DNA of 64,000 nt from positions 124,001-188,000 of the forward strand of contig CALKXV010000032.1 in the NCBI GenBank assembly GCA_938005545.1, given 5' to 3'. Positions 1 to 10,276 of the stretch are shown piece after piece. The DNA is from an uncultured Paracoccaceae bacterium (GTDB lineage: Bacteria; Pseudomonadota; Alphaproteobacteria; Rhodobacterales; Rhodobacteraceae). The notes under the pieces are model-generated. The model did no database searches and had not been told where the DNA came from. It saw only the letters and a program-made list of their open reading frames with translations. Each line of letters opens with the position of its first letter. Position 1 is the first letter of the stretch. The position numbers and the translations under genes were made by a program.

Positions 1-237
1 TTCATGGTTTCCGCCTGTGCGGTTGGCCCGATCCATGGCGGTGGCGAAAGCTATGGCCATTCTTTGGTGGTCAACCCTTGGGGCGAGGTTCTGAGCGATG
101 GCGGCACCTTGCCAGGTGTCATCCATGCTCAATTGGATCTCGGCCTTGTTGAGGCGACAGGTGCAAGAATTCCAAGCTTGGACAATGACCGTCATTACCG
201 GGTGCATCGCAATCGCCCGCAAAGCGAGGTCGCATGA
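1..237 (+). CDS. Carbon-nitrogen hydrolase (nitrilase superfamily), C-terminal part only
   Basis: The frame is open from the window edge, so the N-terminus and the catalytic Glu-Lys-Cys residues lie outside. The visible 78 residues have the typical nitrilase-superfamily tail: the GESYGHSLVVNPWGEV segment (a short glycine-rich turn, then the V-x-P-x-G strand), a D-L-G-L-V-E-A turn and a closing region around PSLDNDRHY. Family members are cytosolic amidases or ureidopropionase-like enzymes that release ammonia or an amine from a C-N bond. Its stop overlaps the next start in an ATGA, and close spacing continues to tmm, so it probably belongs to the same transcript. The substrate cannot be read from this fragment. 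Confidence 0.8.
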   Translation, partial: FMVSACAVGPIHGGGESYGHSLVVNPWGEVLSDGGTLPGVIHAQLDLGLVEATGARIPSLDNDRHYRVHRNRPQSEVA

Positions 238-824
238 GCATGTTGGGCACCGCCTTGGGAGAGACCTATTCAACGTCGCCATTGCGTTTGGCATTTCTGA
301 AATGGCAGTGCCGTGTCCGGCAAGTTTCGATGCGCGACAATGCCGGGCGACCCGACGACGCAATCACACCAGAATTGTTTTTGGCCGGACAAGATGAAGC
401 TTTGGGCGCGATCATCACGATCATGAATAAATCACCGGGTTACTCGGTGACGCCGGAAATGAACCATATGGCGGCAAAAACAAATGATCCGGCGCAAAGA
501 CGGCAAGCCGCACTCACGTTTTTTTCGTCAACGTATTATCAAAAGGCAACTGAGTTTTCCGATATTCTGACGGCAACCTTTCCACCGGATAGTCCGGGCG
601 CGGCGCAAATTCGGAATGCAGATCATGTGCGTTTGCATTTCGATGCCTACAATCAGACTTTTGATTTAACGTGCAAGGTTTGGCGATTGGCGGCCCATAA
701 CCCGCTTTATCAATCCACTGTCGCCCACAACAAACTTTTCAATCCATCGTTCCCACCCGGTACCGAAGTGTTGGGATTTGAACCGAATTGGGACCAATCA
801 AAATCAGACCCGGAGCAGCGTTAA
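234..824 (+). CDS. Uncharacterised protein, 196 aa, in the tmm operon
   Basis: Not recognised as a known family. The start ATG overlaps the upstream hydrolase stop (ATGA), which suggests translational coupling. There is no signal peptide and no membrane segment. The middle part is rich in polar helices (residues about 75-160, with several Asn, His and Tyr) and the C-terminus is acidic. Only one base separates its stop from the following DUF1330 gene, so the two and tmm are very likely one transcript. Coding is supported by the tight overlaps at both ends and by the absence of a better frame. A role in methylamine metabolism is inference from position only. Confidence 0.7.
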   Translation: MSMLGTALGETYSTSPLRLAFLKWQCRVRQVSMRDNAGRPDDAITPELFLAGQDEALGAIITIMNKSPGYSVTPEMNHMAAKTNDPAQRRQAALTFFSSTYYQKATEFSDILTATFPPDSPGAAQIRNADHVRLHFDAYNQTFDLTCKVWRLAAHNPLYQSTVAHNKLFNPSFPPGTEVLGFEPNWDQSKSDPEQR

Positions 825-825
825 A

Positions 826-1113
826 ATGCCAAATGGATACGTCGTGGCTCAAATAAGCGTCACAGAGCCAGAGACTTACAAGAGCTATGTCGCGCAAGTT
901 GGCGCGACCGTTGAGAAATTTGGCGGGGAGTACATCATTCGTGGTGGTCAATCTGAGAATGTCGAAGGCACGCCGCCGGGCGAACGGACTGTGGTGATCC
1001 GGTTTCCCACTTACCAGGCAGCGCAAGATTGGTACCATTCGGACGATTACGCAGACGTGGGCGCGATCCGACGATCTGCGTCAACTGGTGTAATGACCAT
1101 CATTGAGGGATAA
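826..1113 (+). CDS. DUF1330 family protein
   Basis: A 95-residue ferredoxin-fold-like (dimeric alpha-beta barrel) protein. DUF1330 features are visible: an N-terminal GYVVAQISV strand, a P-E-T-Y-K-x-Y helix, a GGEYIIRGG hairpin and a C-terminal FPTYQAAQDWYHS helix start with a Y-H-S-x-x-Y motif. The longer open frame begins inside the preceding gene; ATG 826 follows that gene's stop directly and matches the family's usual N-terminus. Members are small cytosolic proteins of unknown reaction, often beside oxidoreductases. Here it sits three bases upstream of tmm. Confidence 0.85.
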   Translation: MPNGYVVAQISVTEPETYKSYVAQVGATVEKFGGEYIIRGGQSENVEGTPPGERTVVIRFPTYQAAQDWYHSDDYADVGAIRRSASTGVMTIIEG

Positions 1114-1116
1114 TAA

Positions 1117-2451
1117 ATGACAAAACGGGTTTGCATTATTGGCGCAGGTCCATCCGGGTTGGCGCAAATGCGCGCGTTCCAGTCGGCGGCAGTGGCTGGC
1201 GCAGATGTGCCTGAAGTCGTTTGCTATGAAAAGCAAAGCGATTGGGGCGGTCTTTGGAATTACACATGGCGCACCGGCGTTGATGAACATGGCAACCCAT
1301 GCCACGGGTCGATGTACCGATACCTATGGTCAAATGGACCTAAAGAGGGTCTGGAGTTTGCGGACTATACGTTCGAGGAACATTTCGGAAAACCAATTGC
1401 CAGTTATCCACCACGCGCTGTGCTGTTTGACTATATCAAAGGGCGGGTCGAGAAAGCCGGCGTCCGCGACCAGACCAAGTTCAATACGATTGTGCGAGAC
1501 GTACGTGCCGTTGATGGCGGCTTTGACGTTACCGTTCGCGATGCCGTTGCAGACGCCGAAACGACGGAACGTTTTGACAATGTGATCGTCGCCACTGGCC
1601 ATTTTAGCGTGCCGAATGTGCCCGAATATCCCGGATTTGATACCTTCAATGGGCGCATTTTACACGCCCATGATTTCCGTGATGCGAGAGAGTTTGCGGG
1701 TAAAGACATCTTAATCCTGGGCACGTCCTATTCTGCCGAGGATATAGGGTCGCAGTGCTGGAAGTATGGCGCCAAGTCGATCACGGTTGCGCATCGGACA
1801 GCGCCGATGGGGTACGATTGGCCCGAGAACTGGCAGGAAGTCCCGAAACTGGACCGCGTCGATCCCAAGACCGCATACTTTATTGACGGCACGTCCAAAG
1901 ACGTCGACGTGATCATTCTGTGCACGGGCTATAAGCACCACTTCCCGTTTTTACCCGATGATCTGCGTCTGAAAACGCCGAACGTATTGGCGTCGGACGA
2001 TCTTTATAAAGGTGTGGTTTATAACCATAATCCGGCACTGTTTTACCTTGGCATGCAGGACCAATGGTTCACGTTCAATATGTTCGACGCCCAAGCTTGG
2101 TACGTGCGAGACATCATATTGGATCGGATTGCGGTTCCGGATATGGCGGCGCGTATTGCAGATGTGAAAACGCGCCAAGATGCTGAAGCGGCTTTGGCTG
2201 ACGACTATGCCTGCATCGACTATCAGGCGGCTTACACAAACGAGCTTGTCGCAGAAACGGATTACCCAAGCTTCGACATTCAAGCGGCATCACAAGCATT
2301 CTACGAATGGAAGAAGCACAAGAAGAAGGGAATCATGACGTTCCGCGATCATGGGTACGCCAGCCCGATGACGGGCACCCAGGCACCTGCGCATCACACG
2401 CCGTGGAAAGACGCGTTGGATGACAGCTTGGAGGACTACCTAAGGGGTTGA
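1117..2451 (+). CDS. tmm: Trimethylamine monooxygenase (bacterial FMO)
   Basis: Oxidises trimethylamine to trimethylamine N-oxide in the cytoplasm using NADPH and O2. The protein has 444 residues, the usual length for Tmm. Seen: the FAD loop GAGPSG at residues 9-14; the flavin-monooxygenase fingerprint FxGxxLHxxxF at 177-187; and in the NADPH domain the Tmm-typical GTSYSAEDI at 202-210 in place of the standard GxGxxG. The W-rich N-terminal part ([15 protein letters not shown]) is also typical. Start ATG 1117 has a purine-rich leader. The genes that follow import and demethylate the product TMAO, which strongly supports Tmm over another FMO. Confidence 0.95.
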   Translation: MTKRVCIIGAGPSGLAQMRAFQSAAVAGADVPEVVCYEKQSDWGGLWNYTWRTGVDEHGNPCHGSMYRYLWSNGPKEGLEFADYTFEEHFGKPIASYPPRAVLFDYIKGRVEKAGVRDQTKFNTIVRDVRAVDGGFDVTVRDAVADAETTERFDNVIVATGHFSVPNVPEYPGFDTFNGRILHAHDFRDAREFAGKDILILGTSYSAEDIGSQCWKYGAKSITVAHRTAPMGYDWPENWQEVPKLDRVDPKTAYFIDGTSKDVDVIILCTGYKHHFPFLPDDLRLKTPNVLASDDLYKGVVYNHNPALFYLGMQDQWFTFNMFDAQAWYVRDIILDRIAVPDMAARIADVKTRQDAEAALADDYACIDYQAAYTNELVAETDYPSFDIQAASQAFYEWKKHKKKGIMTFRDHGYASPMTGTQAPAHHTPWKDALDDSLEDYLRG

Positions 2452-2462
2452 AAAAAATCTGA

Positions 2463-3494
<1,032 letters not shown>

Positions 3495-3516
3495 TCTAAG
3501 CTTGATTTGACTTTTG

Positions 3517-3550
3517 GCACCCGCCCCGCTGAACTTGGTGGGGCGGGTGC
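3517..3550 (+). terminator. GC-rich stem-loop between tmoX and tmoW
   Basis: A perfect 11-bp inverted repeat, GCACCCGCCCC (3517-3527) with GGGGCGGGTGC (3540-3550), around a 12-base loop. There is no U-run after it, so full termination is unlikely. More likely it stabilises the tmoX message or trims read-through, raising binding-protein output over the transporter core. A similar hairpin follows tauA at 24034-24063. Confidence 0.65.
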
Positions 3551-3572
3551 AGCAATAACGGGGCGGGCACAA

Positions 3573-4586
3573 ATGAACCCGGTGATTTCGGCAAAAAACG
3601 TATGGAAGCTGTTCGGGCCCGATCCGGAAAGCTATCTGAAATCGATGACGGCCGGGCACAGTTTCGACGACATTCGCGCCGATGGATATATCGCCGGCGT
3701 AAAAGACGTTTCGCTTGACGTGTCCAAGGGCGAGATGCTTGTGATCATGGGGCTTTCCGGTTCCGGTAAATCAACGCTGGTGCGGTGTTTTTCACGGCTT
3801 CACGATATCACAGGCGGAAAAATCGAGGTCGACGGTCAGGATATCATGGGCTTGAAAGAAGTCGAACTGATCGAACTCCGTCGCTCGAAAATGGGTATGG
3901 TGTTCCAATCCTTCGGGCTTTTACCGCACCGAACAGTTCTTCAGAACGTTGCGTTTCCCTTGGAAATGCGTGGCCAAGACAAACATTCAACGCGCGACCG
4001 TGCGATGGAAGTTGTAAAGCTTGTTGGGCTTGAAGGGCGCGAGGATTATTTCCCGCGCGAGCTTTCGGGCGGTCAGCAACAACGGGTCGGTATTGCGCGG
4101 TCGCTGGCGATTGAACCCGACATTTGGTTTCTGGACGAACCGTTTTCGGCGCTTGATCCATTGATCCGTCGCGAGATGCAGGACGAGTTTTTGCGTCTTC
4201 AAGCGATGTTGGGGAAGACCATTGTTTTCATCACGCACGACTTTGATGAAGCTTTGCGGCTTGCGGATCGCATTGCAATTATGAAAGACGGAGCGGTCGA
4301 ACAGATCGATACACCGGACAAGATCGTGCTGAATCCGGCAACGGACTACGTTGCAAAATTCACCGAAGAAGTCGACAAGGCCCGCGTTGTGCACGCCAGT
4401 GTTCTGGTCGAAGACGGCTCGATGGGCAAAGGCGAGCCGGTGGCGGCGGACGCAACCATTCTGTCGTTGGCGCGTCGGTTGATCAATGACGCCGCCGACG
4501 TGATCCCGGTGCAGATGCCAGACGGAAATGTGAAAGGTATGCCGCGCCAAGCGGCATTGGATATTCTTTTGGGAGAGGCGAAATGA
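3573..4586 (+). CDS. tmoW: TMAO ABC transporter, ATP-binding subunit
   Basis: A 337-residue ABC ATPase of the glycine betaine (ProV/OpuAA) type. Seen: Walker A GLSGSGKST, Q-loop in VFQSFGLLPHRT, signature LSGGQQQRVGIAR, Walker B IWFLDEPFSALD and switch His in FITHD. The C-terminal 80 residues form a degenerate CBS-like tail, as in ProV relatives. ATG 3573 gives the expected N-terminus (NPVISAKNVWKLFG); the extra 22 residues of the longer frame would be encoded by the preceding stem-loop. It overlaps tmoV by four bases. Confidence 0.92.
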   Translation: MNPVISAKNVWKLFGPDPESYLKSMTAGHSFDDIRADGYIAGVKDVSLDVSKGEMLVIMGLSGSGKSTLVRCFSRLHDITGGKIEVDGQDIMGLKEVELIELRRSKMGMVFQSFGLLPHRTVLQNVAFPLEMRGQDKHSTRDRAMEVVKLVGLEGREDYFPRELSGGQQQRVGIARSLAIEPDIWFLDEPFSALDPLIRREMQDEFLRLQAMLGKTIVFITHDFDEALRLADRIAIMKDGAVEQIDTPDKIVLNPATDYVAKFTEEVDKARVVHASVLVEDGSMGKGEPVAADATILSLARRLINDAADVIPVQMPDGNVKGMPRQAALDILLGEAK

Positions 4587-6568
4587 CCATCGTGTCGGAC
4601 GCCAATCTTGCGGTGCCTGAAGGGGGCACTCCAGCGATGGCAGTCCGCCGAAAAGTTCTGATCGGACTCTTTGGTTTCGCGGCCTTGTTGACGGTTCTTC
4701 GCCCGTGGTTGCCAGAGGCGCTGATCCGGTTGCCCGAGGCGATGCTGCTTCCGTGGTCTGATTGGTTGGACGTCGGTTTCGCTTGGGTTCAAAATGATCT
4801 GGGCCTGATCCACGTGACCCGCGAGATAGCAAGTTGGCTTGGATTTCTGATCGATGCGGCGGCCAATGTGCTTTATGGCAAATCCCGTTGGCCCAATTTC
4901 GAAGCAATGCCGTGGTCTGTTGTGGCGGGATGTCTTGCGGTTTTGGGGTATTGGTTGGGCGGCTGGAAACTGGCGCTTTTGGCAGGCGGTACAATGGTTT
5001 GGACCGCGTTGATGGGCCAATGGAAATGGGCGATGGAGACGATGTCGGTCATCGTCGTCGCAGCACCCGTCGGTTTCGCAGTCGGACTGTTGATCGGGAT
5101 ATTAGCATGGCGATCCGCGCGTTTTGAAAAAGCCATGCGGCCCGTTCTACTGGTTCTGCAAACGCTGCCATTTTACAGCTACCTTTTGCCCGCCGTTATT
5201 TTCTTCAAAGTCGGCCCAACTGCGGCGTCGGTTGCGACCATTGCATATTCCATGCCACCGATGATCCTAATGACGATCGTAGGTCTGAAAAAAGTGCCGC
5301 CAGAAGTCGTCGAGGCTGGGAAAATGGCGGGCTGCTCGCGGTGGCAAATGCTGCGTTCAGTCTACATCCCATCGGCGCGGACAGAAATTCTCGTGGGTCT
5401 CAATCAGGTCATCATGTTGGCCTTGGCCATGGTCGTTCTGACAGCCTTTATCGGCATGCCGGGTTTGGGTGCGAAACTGTTGGCGATGATGAACAGTTTC
5501 AAACTTGGTCGGTCGTTTGAAATCGGTGTGACGATTGTTCTATTGGCGGTGACGTTGGATCGACTAAGCAAAGCATGGGTCGTCAAACAACCCGAACACT
5601 TCGAAAAGGGCACACCCTGGTGGCAACGTCACATCCTGCTTTTGATCGGGGTGGCGACCTTCGTGGTGTTCATGGTGTTGGCCCAAGTGATCCCTATTTT
5701 GAATGAAATCGGGCGGCGTCAATCGCTATCCATGGGCTCGGAAATTGATGTCGCCATCAAAGGTTTTCTGAACTTGAGCTGGGTCAAGGAAACAACAGGG
5801 TTTATTCGCTGGTTCTTCAATCTTTGGATTTTGATCCCAACAGAACGCGCCCTTTTGTACGTTCCAACCGCAGCAGTAATCGCCGTTGTCACAGGCTTTT
5901 GCTATGCGCTTGGCGGAAGACGACCAGCCTTGATCGGAGTATTGTTCTTTTCAATTGTCGCCGGATTTGGTTGGTGGGATCGCGCAATGATCACACTTCA
6001 TTCGACGTTGACGGCCGTCATACTGGCGATGGTATTCGGAATGCCGTTGGCCGTTTGGGCCGCACGCCGCGAAACATGGTCGGCGCGCATGATCTTTGTG
6101 TGCGACACCGCGCAAACCTTCCCGAGTTTCATTTACTTGCTTCCCGCAATCATGCTGTTCGGGATCACACCATTCACTGTCATCTTGTCGATCCTGATCT
6201 ACACGATGGTGCCCGTGATCCGTTACACCATCGAAGGCTTGCGCGGTGTGCCACCCGAATTGACCGAAGCCGCCGACATGTCTGGTGCCACCCGCTGGCA
6301 AAAACTTTGGAATGTGCAATTGCCCCTCGCAATGCCGACAATTGCCGTTGGATTGAACCAGGCGCTTATCTTCGCATTCTTCATGGTCATTATTGCAGCC
6401 TTTATTGGCACACGCGATTTGGGTCAGGAAATGCAACGCACGCTTGCCGGAACGCAATTGGGAAAGAATTTCACACTCGGATTTTCCGTGGTCTTTATGG
6501 CGCTGACTTTCGATATCGCGATCAATGCATGGGCCGAAAAGCGGCGCAGGATTTTAGGGCTGGCTTAA
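4583..6568 (+). CDS. tmoV: TMAO ABC transporter, fused double permease
   Basis: A 661-residue inner-membrane protein made of two tandem binding-protein-dependent permease domains. Each half ends with an EAA loop: EAGKMAGCSRWQ in the first and EAADMSGATRWQ in the second, both followed by a V-G-L-N-Q segment. About a dozen or more hydrophobic segments are visible. Most betaine transporters use two copies of a single-domain ProW; here the pair is one chain, matching the TmoV reported from Ruegeria pomeroyi. It starts within the end of tmoW (ATGA overlap) and stops five bases before tdm. Confidence 0.92.
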   Translation: MTIVSDANLAVPEGGTPAMAVRRKVLIGLFGFAALLTVLRPWLPEALIRLPEAMLLPWSDWLDVGFAWVQNDLGLIHVTREIASWLGFLIDAAANVLYGKSRWPNFEAMPWSVVAGCLAVLGYWLGGWKLALLAGGTMVWTALMGQWKWAMETMSVIVVAAPVGFAVGLLIGILAWRSARFEKAMRPVLLVLQTLPFYSYLLPAVIFFKVGPTAASVATIAYSMPPMILMTIVGLKKVPPEVVEAGKMAGCSRWQMLRSVYIPSARTEILVGLNQVIMLALAMVVLTAFIGMPGLGAKLLAMMNSFKLGRSFEIGVTIVLLAVTLDRLSKAWVVKQPEHFEKGTPWWQRHILLLIGVATFVVFMVLAQVIPILNEIGRRQSLSMGSEIDVAIKGFLNLSWVKETTGFIRWFFNLWILIPTERALLYVPTAAVIAVVTGFCYALGGRRPALIGVLFFSIVAGFGWWDRAMITLHSTLTAVILAMVFGMPLAVWAARRETWSARMIFVCDTAQTFPSFIYLLPAIMLFGITPFTVILSILIYTMVPVIRYTIEGLRGVPPELTEAADMSGATRWQKLWNVQLPLAMPTIAVGLNQALIFAFFMVIIAAFIGTRDLGQEMQRTLAGTQLGKNFTLGFSVVFMALTFDIAINAWAEKRRRILGLA

Positions 6569-6572
6569 GACA

Positions 6573-8948
6573 ATGACCGTGAAACCCATCTTCGAAGTTC
6601 CTTGGCAAAGATCAGGGGTCATCCAACCGGGGTTGCCAATTTTGCCGCATGGCGTTGAACGACACCCGATCCCCGGTGGCGGATCGCGGGCCGTGCCGAT
6701 TTCCAAAGGCGACGAGATCATCGTTCAGGATCGCGAAGGATTGCAACCAGGCCAGTTGGTCTTTTTCGCACCGGACAAGACGTCGGATGCGGCGATGCTT
6801 GGAACTAAGGGGCAGGGGCGCCCGACCGCAACAATCAAAACGCTCGCGAACGGATCACCGTCAGGCGCGCGCGTCCTAAAGGCGTTGGTTGCGTCTGGAT
6901 TTAACATTGAGACCGGTGATGCGATTGGCGTTTTCGCCGACGGATCGCGCGCCGGAGATTTTGAAGAATTCACATCCGCTTGCGATGGATTGCTGATCTG
7001 TGCCGCTCCGGGCGGACCAATGTCGCCTGAATTACAAAATGTTCCGACCGAGTTGGTGCTGTACATCAGACGCGCATCGCCGGGCGATGCAAAGCTGGGA
7101 ATTGGCCCGCCAGACCCTTTGGCCGATCCTTTGCATGACGCCAATATTCAGCCGGGCCAAGCCAACACCTATGAAGTGAAGAAAGGCGAGTACATCCAGA
7201 TCCTTGACGTTCAGGGGCGTGAATGCTCGGACTTTCAAGCCTTCAGTCGACGTGCTTTGGATAAGGGGATTGAGCGTGAAATCGATCCAACCACGACGCG
7301 CAGTCTAATGGGCAGTCTTTATCCTCAGCCCGGAATTTTCTCAAAATATTGGAGCGTGGATCAAGAGCCTTTGGTCGAAATCATTCAAGACACCTGCGGG
7401 CGTCATGATACTTTCGGATTGGCTTGCACGGCGCGGTATTACGAAGACTTGGGATACCCGGGCCACATCAATTGTTCGGACAATATGAACGCTGATCTGG
7501 CACGTTTCGACATCAAACCACGCGGGGGATGGCCCGCGATCAATTTCTTTTTCAACACAATGCTGGACGAAACGAACGCGCTTGGCATGGACGAACCTTG
7601 GTCGCGACCGGGCGACTATGTTTTGTTACGAGCACTTTCCGATCTGGTCTGCGTGTCAACGGCTTGCCCTTGCGATGTCGATCCAGCGAACGGCTGGAAC
7701 CCGACTGACATCCAAGTGCGCACCTACAAGGCCGACGAAAGTTTTAAACGTTCGATCGGATATAGAAAATCTGCGGAGGCGGATGTGGAAGAAACAAAAG
7801 AAACCGCGTTTCATTCCTGTTTTGCGAAACACACGCAGGATTTCGTGGAATACAATGGCTATTGGCTGGCGAATTCCTTTCCTAAACACGGCAGTATTGA
7901 CGAATATTGGGCGGCACGTGACGGTGTGGCGATCATGGATCTGTCGCCCTTGCGAAAGTACGAAGTCACCGGGCCCGATGCGGAAGAATTGATGCAGGCC
8001 TGTGTCACGCGAAACGTCAGGAAAATCAGTGTTGGTCAGGTGAGCTATACGGCCATGTGTTACGAGCATGGCGGTATGATCGACGACGGCACAATCTATC
8101 GTTTGGGCGAAACGAACTTCCGCTGGATCGGTGGAAATGACACCAGCGGTTTGTGGCTGAAAGAGCAGGCTCAGAAACGTGGGCTTCATGCATGGGTCCG
8201 CCCATCGACGGATCAGTTGCACAATGTCGCGGTGCAAGGACGTCATTCACGAACGATCATGGATCAGGTGTTTTGGACGCCGCCAACCCAACCTACAATC
8301 CAAGAGCTGCCGTGGTTCCGGCTAACCATCGCACGTCTTGGTGATTTCGACGGAAAATCGGTTGTGATTTCGCGCACCGGTTATTCTGGCGAATTAGGAT
8401 ACGAGGTCTTTTGTCATCCAAAGGACGCTGTCGCGATTTTCGATGCACTTTGGGCTGCTGGCGAACCTTTTGGAATGAAACCTCTGGGTTTGACAGCTTT
8501 GGATATGGTGCGTATCGAAGGCGGATTGATTCTTGCCGGTTCCGAGTTTGACGACACCACAGATCCATTCGAAGCCGGAATTGGATTTACGGTGCCCTTG
8601 AAAACCCAAGACGACGATTTCATCGGCCGCGCGGCATTGGAAGAACGCAAAGCGCATCCCCATCGGAAACTGGTTGGCTTTGAAATTGAAGGTGGCGTCG
8701 TGCCATCACCAGGCGATTGTGTGCGAGTGGGCAAGGCTCAGGTCGGTGAAATTACGTCGGCCATGAAATCTCCGGTTCTTGGAAAAGTCATCGCATTGGG
8801 CCGCGTGGCGATGGCTCATTCAGAAATTGGCACCGAAATTCAGATCGGGCAATTGGACGGTCAACAAAAACGCCTTAGTGCAAAGATTGTACCATTCCCA
8901 CATTTCGACCCGACGAAAGAGCGCGTCAAAGGCAACTACGGCGACTGA
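6573..8948 (+). CDS. tdm: Trimethylamine N-oxide demethylase
   Basis: Splits TMAO into dimethylamine and formaldehyde in the cytoplasm. The C-terminal GcvT-like tetrahydrofolate domain can take up the one-carbon unit. The 791 residues show an N-terminal region, a DUF1989 (urea carboxylase-associated) domain at about 190-380 and a GcvT/aminomethyltransferase fold at about 415-790. Likely zinc ligands of the family's three-Cys-one-His site are visible: C275, H278, C285 and the Cys pair at 365-367 (TACPCD). It directly follows the TMAO importer. The first 180 residues carry a weak copy of the DUF1989 strand pattern (compare residues 37-66 with 195-225), suggesting an internal duplication. Confidence 0.93.
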   Translation: MTVKPIFEVPWQRSGVIQPGLPILPHGVERHPIPGGGSRAVPISKGDEIIVQDREGLQPGQLVFFAPDKTSDAAMLGTKGQGRPTATIKTLANGSPSGARVLKALVASGFNIETGDAIGVFADGSRAGDFEEFTSACDGLLICAAPGGPMSPELQNVPTELVLYIRRASPGDAKLGIGPPDPLADPLHDANIQPGQANTYEVKKGEYIQILDVQGRECSDFQAFSRRALDKGIEREIDPTTTRSLMGSLYPQPGIFSKYWSVDQEPLVEIIQDTCGRHDTFGLACTARYYEDLGYPGHINCSDNMNADLARFDIKPRGGWPAINFFFNTMLDETNALGMDEPWSRPGDYVLLRALSDLVCVSTACPCDVDPANGWNPTDIQVRTYKADESFKRSIGYRKSAEADVEETKETAFHSCFAKHTQDFVEYNGYWLANSFPKHGSIDEYWAARDGVAIMDLSPLRKYEVTGPDAEELMQACVTRNVRKISVGQVSYTAMCYEHGGMIDDGTIYRLGETNFRWIGGNDTSGLWLKEQAQKRGLHAWVRPSTDQLHNVAVQGRHSRTIMDQVFWTPPTQPTIQELPWFRLTIARLGDFDGKSVVISRTGYSGELGYEVFCHPKDAVAIFDALWAAGEPFGMKPLGLTALDMVRIEGGLILAGSEFDDTTDPFEAGIGFTVPLKTQDDDFIGRAALEERKAHPHRKLVGFEIEGGVVPSPGDCVRVGKAQVGEITSAMKSPVLGKVIALGRVAMAHSEIGTEIQIGQLDGQQKRLSAKIVPFPHFDPTKERVKGNYGD

Positions 8949-8952
8949 CGCC

Positions 8953-10275
8953 ATGGGAAAGTCGGTGTTCTCTGACAATGCCGTGCCGATAGGCCAGCCC
9001 TATTGGTGGGATGGTATCGACTGGCCGGAACTTGGTGGCGATCCCCCAGAACAAGCGGATTTGCTTGTGATTGGGGCAGGTTACACGGGTCTATCCGCAG
9101 CAATTGCGGCACATGATGCAGGCGCCAAGGTCGTCGTAATCGAGGCGAGCGTGCCCGGCAAAGGCGCGTCCAGCCGCAATGGCGGTATGGTCGGCGCGCA
9201 TCCGCGATTGGGATGGGATGCATTGAAGGCGTCCTATGGCGCCGTTACGGCCGACGCAATTTTTGCCGAAAGCGGGGCGGCTTTGGATTGGGTTCAAAAC
9301 CTGATCGCGCGCGAAAACATCAATTGTGACTACGTAAATTCCGGCCGCATCCAACTTGCCTACACCCAAAATCATCTTACTGCACAGCGGGTATTGGTTG
9401 ACTGGTTAGATGAGAAGAGCGCCGTGAAATGTTCCTTGGTTGACGCGGAACATCTGGCGCAAGAAATTGTGACGCCTTTATACAGAGGCGGATTACTATT
9501 TCCCGAACACGGCGCTTTGCATCCGGCAAAGTACTATCTGGGTTTGTTGAATGCCGTACTGCGCCGCGACGTTCCTGTGATTGCGCAAGCCCCGGCAATT
9601 TCGGTTCAATCCGAAGGAGCGCACAAGATCGTCGGGACACCGAAAGGCGCAATAAAGGCTGCAAATGTTGTTCTTGCGACGAACGGATACACCACCAAGC
9701 CATTCAACTGGTTCATGCGCCGCGTCTTTCCAATTCCCAGTTTTCTGATTGCGACGGAACCGCTTTCGCCGAAGGTGATCGAAGAATTGGCACCGGGCGG
9801 ACGCATGATGGTCGAAACCCGTGCGCGGCATTCGTACTTTCGTGCATCACCCGATGGAACACGGATCATTTTTGGCGGGCGCGCGGCGATGGTCAACGTG
9901 AACCTGAGGACGGCAGCCTTACGGCTGCACGACACGATGTCTGAGATTTGGCCCAGCATGAAAGACACGAAAATCTCACATGTTTGGACTGGCAATACGG
10001 GGTTCTCCTTTGGACAGATGCCAGTCGTCGGACAGCACGATGGTATCCATTTCGCTATGGGTTTTTCAGGCTCGGGCACGGTTCTTGCGCCATACCTTGG
10101 GGCGAAGGCGGCGCTGCAAGCGCTTGGTGATCCCGAGGGTGAAACGGCCTATAGCCACATTCACTTAAAGACCCGTTGGTTTCATCCTGGCGGGTGCCCG
10201 CACTTTTTGAAAGGCGGCGAGTTCTGGTTCAAACACTGGATTGATCGTCGCGAAAACCAGGCGGCTCGCCGGTAA
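8953..10275 (+). CDS. FAD-dependent amine oxidoreductase (DAO family)
   Basis: A 440-residue flavoprotein of the glycine oxidase / sarcosine-oxidase-like DAO family. Seen: dinucleotide-binding motif VIGAGYTGLSAA at about residues 37-48, followed by SSRNGGMVG, the usual flavin contact, and a C-terminal GFSGSGTVLAPYLG segment. ATG 8953, four bases after the tdm stop, is chosen; an upstream in-frame start would lie deep inside tdm. Position after tdm suggests oxidation of an N-methylated intermediate such as a secondary amine or N-methyl amino acid, but the substrate is not evident. Its stop is one base from the stop of gmaS on the other strand. Confidence 0.85.
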   Translation: MGKSVFSDNAVPIGQPYWWDGIDWPELGGDPPEQADLLVIGAGYTGLSAAIAAHDAGAKVVVIEASVPGKGASSRNGGMVGAHPRLGWDALKASYGAVTADAIFAESGAALDWVQNLIARENINCDYVNSGRIQLAYTQNHLTAQRVLVDWLDEKSAVKCSLVDAEHLAQEIVTPLYRGGLLFPEHGALHPAKYYLGLLNAVLRRDVPVIAQAPAISVQSEGAHKIVGTPKGAIKAANVVLATNGYTTKPFNWFMRRVFPIPSFLIATEPLSPKVIEELAPGGRMMVETRARHSYFRASPDGTRIIFGGRAAMVNVNLRTAALRLHDTMSEIWPSMKDTKISHVWTGNTGFSFGQMPVVGQHDGIHFAMGFSGSGTVLAPYLGAKAALQALGDPEGETAYSHIHLKTRWFHPGGCPHFLKGGEFWFKHWIDRRENQAARR

Positions 10276-10276
10276 T

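Noticed and set aside
3987-4994. 335-codon minus-strand frame opposite tmoW/tmoV
   Set aside because: Spans the overlap of two real genes antisense; no motif or start signal.
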